This document shows, one piece after another, positions 50,614 to 64,000 of a stretch of DNA of 64,000 bases; position 1 is the first letter of the stretch; the number at the start of each line of letters is the position of its first letter. The DNA comes from Actinomycetota bacterium (GTDB lineage Bacteria > Actinomycetota > Actinomycetes > Mycobacteriales > Mycobacteriaceae), in NCBI GenBank assembly GCA_018268465.1, contig JAFDWN010000024.1, positions 62,001 to 126,000 on the forward strand, in the 5' to 3' direction. A model generated the notes under the pieces. The model saw only the letters and a list, made by a program, of their open reading frames with translations, was not told the DNA's origin and ran no database searches. The translations under genes were made by a program, and so were the position numbers.

Positions 50614-51641
50614 CAGCGCACCACCGCCGATGCCCACGACAGCCCAGCGCCGAAGCCACACAGCAGGACGATGTCGCCCGGGCGGATCCGATCGTCGTCC
50701 AGCGCCGAGCGCAACGCAATGGGGATCGATGCCGAGACGGTGTTGCCGGTGTCGGCGAGGCTGCGGACGACGCGTGCGGGATCCAGACCGAGGCAGGAGG
50801 TGAGTAGGTCGAGGACCATCGCGCTGGCCTGGTGGAAGACGAACCATTGAACGTCGCTCAGCGAAAGGCCGGCACGGTCGAGGACGGCGTTGATCGATGC
50901 GGGGACGCGGACCCCGGCGAAGGTCAGGATCTCCTGCCCGTCCATGACGATCTGAGCGTCGGAACGGACGTTGCCGCTGGCGTCGGTCGTCTCACGCCAA
51001 CGGATCTCGTCGGTGATCGGCACCCGCGCGCCGCCCGCAGGGACGATGAACGACCCGACGCCGCCGCCGTCGGTGCCGCAGTCGAACGCGCCGGTACCCC
51101 GAGTCGTATCGCCGCTCCGGGTCAGCCAGGTGGCAGCGCCGGCGTCCCCGAACAGGACGCGGGTGGCCCGGTCCCGCGGATTGATGAGGGTGGAGTACGC
51201 ATCCGCGGTGACGATGAGCGCATCGGTGCCCGCGCCGGCGCGCATCAACGCGTCGACGACACGCAGCGCGTACACGAAGGCCGAGCATGCATGCGGTATG
51301 TCGAAGGCCATCACGTGACCGGGCAACGACAGCCGCCCATGCAGAACGCACGAGTTCGGTGGCAGCGGGTGATCCGGCGTCTGGGTGCAGAACACCAGAA
51401 TGTCGACGCGGTCGGGCACCTCGGGATGCGCGGCGAACAGGTCACGGCAGGCCCGTTCACCGAGGTCGAGCGCGGTCTGGCCGGCCGAAACGACGTGTCG
51501 CTGTTCGACGCCGGTTCGCCGGGTCAACAGGGCCGCCGTCGCCGGCGGCAGGTCGGCCAGCAGCTGCGCGTTCGGCACGGCCCGTTCCGGTAGCGCGACC
51601 GCGATATCGCTGATCACGGCTCCGCCGAGTGGGGATGTCAT
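50610..51641 (-). CDS. 3-oxoacyl-ACP synthase III (KAS III)-like enzyme
   Basis: 343 aa from an ATG at 51641 with ATGA overlap to the gene before. The thiolase-fold triad is complete: Cys119 (DIPHACSAFVYAL), His270 (WFVFHQAS) and Asn300 (LADTGNTVSASIP). The asparagine favours a condensing enzyme over the Cys-His-Asp acyltransferase (CerJ-like) variants. It could prime the polyketide chain, extend the released product or join two products. Located between the aminotransferase-reductase and GNAT-like genes, it is likely dedicated to this cluster. Confidence 0.88.
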   Translation of the reverse strand: MTSPLGGAVISDIAVALPERAVPNAQLLADLPPATAALLTRRTGVEQRHVVSAGQTALDLGERACRDLFAAHPEVPDRVDILVFCTQTPDHPLPPNSCVLHGRLSLPGHVMAFDIPHACSAFVYALRVVDALMRAGAGTDALIVTADAYSTLINPRDRATRVLFGDAGAATWLTRSGDTTRGTGAFDCGTDGGGVGSFIVPAGGARVPITDEIRWRETTDASGNVRSDAQIVMDGQEILTFAGVRVPASINAVLDRAGLSLSDVQWFVFHQASAMVLDLLTSCLGLDPARVVRSLADTGNTVSASIPIALRSALDDDRIRPGDIVLLCGFGAGLSWASAVVRW

Positions 51642-54378
51642 CGGGCCATCACTTCCTCCGGTGCTGTGCTGACGGCGAAGCCCCACTCCAACGCTGCATG
51701 ACCGAGAGCGCTGACGGTTGCAGGATCGAGACGGCCGCACAGATATGGGCTGCGCATCCCCGACAACGCGAGCACGATCGTCTCACTGGCGCAGGCGACG
51801 ACCGTCTCCCCGTCGGCGTCGCCTGCGAGGGGGCCGAGCACGGCGTCGCCCGGCGCACGCAGTACCCCTCCCCGAATGACCGTGACGTCGGGCCGGGCCG
51901 ATGTGACAGCGGGGTCGACGTTGTAGGGCCTGGACACATCCACGACGAGTGCGTCTGCGCACAGGTGGTCGGCGGTCACGATGACGTCGGGGGTGTTGGT
52001 CGCGGTGATGACGATCGAAGCGCGGCGCATCTCCTCTGCCTGGTATGGCGCCGTGGTGATGAGTCGCGCCGGAGACTCGGCGGCAAGCATGCGCGCGGCC
52101 AGTGTGCCTTCGGGGTAGTCGACGCCGGCGGCAGCCCGGTCCGCGACATGCCGTGCGCAGTCCTGTGTCACCGACTCCAGCCTGGCGACCGCGGACGCCG
52201 TCGCATTCGGCCGCCCGATCAGCGACACGTCACCCGCACGCTCCACGCACGCCACGCTCAGCGCGTGGCCGATGGCACCCGTGGCGCCGACGATCGCCAC
52301 TCGAGACGACCGCAGGTCGCGGTCGTTGTCGTGGCAGAACTGCTCGACGGCGGACACGGCCGCCCAGGCGGTCAGGCTGTTGCCGCTCGTCACCGCAACA
52401 CCGTCGGGCGGGCGGACCGCCAGCCCACCGTCGGCGACGATCGAGGTGAATCCCCCGAGACCGACCACTGTCGCGCCGCGGCGGGCCGCCAGATCGACGG
52501 AGCGCTGTACCAGGTCGACCGCGTCCCGGCCGGTCATGGCGAGCAGCTCCGCCGCGGTCACCGGGACCATGATCAGCTCCCCGAACGCCGCTGCCCCGTC
52601 GTCGCCGACGACGAGTTGCCCGACCGGGATGGGCTCGCCGAATTCCGCGACCCGGCCCACGAGATCATCGAGCTCCTCGGCGCTGAAGGCGCCGAGGCTA
52701 TCGTCCGCGAAGCGAATGTCGGCGCGCACCAACAGGTGCACCACGAACGCGAAACGAGCGGCCTGCCCTGGGTGTGGACGGCGGCGGGGGGCATCGACCA
52801 GCGCCGTGGTGCCCGATGCCCCCACGAGATGACCCAGCAGGTGGTAGGAGTCGCCGGCACGCAGGATGGTGCACAGCCGTCGCAACGCGGCGACCAGGTC
52901 GTCGCACATGGCGTCATCGACCACCAGGGGAGGTTCGACGCGCAGCACGCACTCACCGCCGATCGCCCCGGCAATCCTGATCTGCTCGACGTTGAGCAGG
53001 TAGCTCGTCACCAGCTGCAGCAGCATTCCCGCCTCGTGCAGACAGGCCAGCAACCCGCACTGCCTGCGGGCCAACCCGTCCAGGTCGAGTTCGACGCCGA
53101 GCATGAGACCGCGACCCCGGACGTCGGCGATGACGTCGCCGAATTCGGCCTGCAGGTCGGCCAGCCCGGCGAACAGCCGTGCACCGCGCTGCCTGACCTC
53201 CCCGACGAGGCGCCCGGCGTCGCCGGTCAGCACGTCGAGTGCGGCCAGGCCGACGCGGCACGCGAGCGCGTTGCCGGCGAAGGTCGAGCTGTGCCGCAGG
53301 TCGAACACGTCGGGGTACACCGCGGCCGTGGACAGGCATGCGCCGATGGGCATGACGCCGCCACCGAGGGCCTTTGCCAGTACGAGGACGTCGGGACGGA
53401 CGTCCTCGTACTGGCAGGCGAACATGTCGCCGGTGCGGCCGAGGCCGGTCTGCACCTCATCGACGATGAGCAGGACACCGTACCGGCGGCACAGGGCGTG
53501 AGCCTGTGCGAGGTATCCCGGCGGGGCGACGTGGATGCCGCCTTCACCCTGGATCGGCTCAACCACCAACGCCGCGTAGAACTCTGGATTGCCGGCCAGC
53601 ACCTGCTCGAGCGCGGGCAGGTCTCCGAACGGAACGAAGTCGAAGCCGGGAACCGGCGCCCCGAAATCCTGCCGGTAGAACGGTCGCCCGGTCGCCGACA
53701 GCCCGCCGAGCGTCAGCCCGTGGAAGGCGTCGCGCGTGGACACGATGCCCCGGCGACGCGTGCTCGCCCGGGCCAGCTTGAGCGCGACCTCGACGGCCTC
53801 CGCACCGCTGTTGGCGAGAATGACGTGTTCGAGCCCGGCGGGGGCGACGGCGAGCAGGGCCTCGGCGAGCGCTCCCGCGGCGGGCAATACCGACATCGCG
53901 GCGAGATTGGGTTCACCCGAGGCGCGGGTGGCATCGAGCGCCGCCCAGATCGGTGCCGGGTCATGACCGAACGGCACGGCTCCGTATTGGGCGATGAAGT
54001 CGGCATACCGGCGGCCCCGATCGTCGTAGAGGTAGCAGCCCTCACCACGGACGAACGTCTTGTCGATCCCGAGCCGGCTCAGCACGAAACCCCGAAACGG
54101 TGCGACGTGCCGCAGGTACGGGTCCGGACTCGCCTGGGCGGTGCGCCGGACCACCCGCCCGAACTCCGCGCCCGCAATCGGAAGCGTGCGGTCCCCGGGC
54201 TCGGCGGAAGGCTGTGGTGGTGCGGTGAGGAGCGCGATGAGTTCAGGTTTGTGCCGTGCGAGCTGCTCCACGTCCGAAGGGTCCAGCGTTCCGCTTCGCG
54301 CCCGGTAGCGCAGGCGTGTCCCGTCCACCCATAGCTCGACGCCCTTCGCGCGCAGGCGCCCTGCCAGTTCGACTGCGC

Positions 54379-54382
<4 letters not shown>
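51638..54382 (-). CDS. TubC docking - class III aminotransferase - acyl-ACP-reductase-like fusion
   Basis: 914 aa from a GTG at 54382 (GTGA overlap with the synthase; GGAGGAAGG upstream). Residues 1-52 match a TubC N-terminal docking domain (VELAGRLRAKGVELWVDGTRLRYRA...DVEQLARHKPELIALL). Residues 85-505 are a class III aminotransferase with PLP pocket NSGAEAVEVALKLAR, LIVDEVQTGLGRTG and Lys337 in LAKALGGG. Residues 540-914 resemble cyanobacterial acyl-ACP reductase: LGGFTSIVA, TSGNSLTAW, NADPH loop VAIVGATGAIG and probable catalytic Cys864 in VVACASETIVLAL. It probably takes the thioester from the upstream synthase, reduces it to an aldehyde and transaminates it. Domain order and role are inferred. 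Confidence 0.85.
53376..53415. repeat. Perfect 17-bp inverted repeat inside the aminotransferase coding sequence
   Basis: GCCAGTACGAGGACGTC (53376-53392) and its exact reverse complement (53399-53415) are separated by six bases. In the mRNA it would form a very stable hairpin in the codons for QYEDVRPDVLVLA just before the PLP lysine. Codon choices at several positions are needed to make it perfect. Confidence 0.85.

Positions 54383-64000
<9,618 letters not shown>

Overview
The window comes from a high-GC actinobacterium, almost certainly a rapid-growing Mycobacterium (Mycolicibacterium type). Supporting this are the pknG-glnH-glnX operon, a 745-residue monomeric isocitrate dehydrogenase, a small secreted DUF732-type protein, a fatty acyl-AMP ligase beside a type I polyketide synthase, and coding density and codon use with strong G/C third positions. 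No rRNA, tRNA, CRISPR array or insertion sequence was seen.

Positions 1-18600 are mostly housekeeping and cell-envelope genes. They comprise the 5' part of tex, two small exported or membrane proteins, icd, an M15-like peptidase-fold protein, a three-LysM esterase fusion, pknG-glnH-glnX (glutamine/redox signalling), an APC amino acid permease, a phospholipase-D-fold protein with a ParB-like partner, and a divergent pair of a short-chain dehydrogenase and an MmyB-type regulator.

Positions 18600-36000 are an accessory catabolic block, all on the minus strand. One tight operon holds two amidohydrolases, a Rieske ferredoxin, a flavin/2Fe-2S reductase, a vicinal-oxygen-chelate dioxygenase-like protein, a CapA-like metallophosphatase and a PEP mutase/isocitrate lyase family enzyme. 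Upstream lie an MFS transporter, a succinate-semialdehyde-type dehydrogenase, a GAF-PucR regulator and a complete branched-chain-amino-acid-type ABC importer.

Positions 36000-47650 look like a second catabolic regulon. It has a gamma carbonic anhydrase-like protein, two closely related GntR/FCD regulators of identical length (228 aa), a zinc alcohol dehydrogenase, a cyclase-family hydrolase, a three-subunit molybdenum hydroxylase, a Tm-1-like/UPF0261 protein, a histidine phosphatase-like protein and a beta-keto acid cleavage enzyme (BKACE). The near-identical 13-bp element ATCGATAAT(C/A)GAT lies just upstream of the ABC importer, the cyclase-alcohol dehydrogenase pair and the molybdenum hydroxylase operon, and so links the three units.

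Positions 47800-64000 are the most unusual part: a biosynthetic cluster that continues past the window edge. A polyketide module (KS-AT-DH-KR-ACP, malonyl type) is fused to a cysteine-incorporating NRPS module (Cy-A-PCP) and a C-terminal SagB/EpoB-like oxidase, which together should build a thiazole. Its acidic C-terminus faces a protein with an N-terminal TubC-type docking domain, followed by a class III aminotransferase and a domain resembling cyanobacterial acyl-ACP reductase. A KAS III homologue and a GNAT-like acyltransferase complete a chain of overlapping start/stop codons, and a fatty acyl-AMP ligase is convergent with it. The predicted logic is fatty acid activation, one enoyl extension, thiazole formation, reductive release to an aldehyde, transamination to an amine and possibly N-acylation. 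I do not recognise this system.
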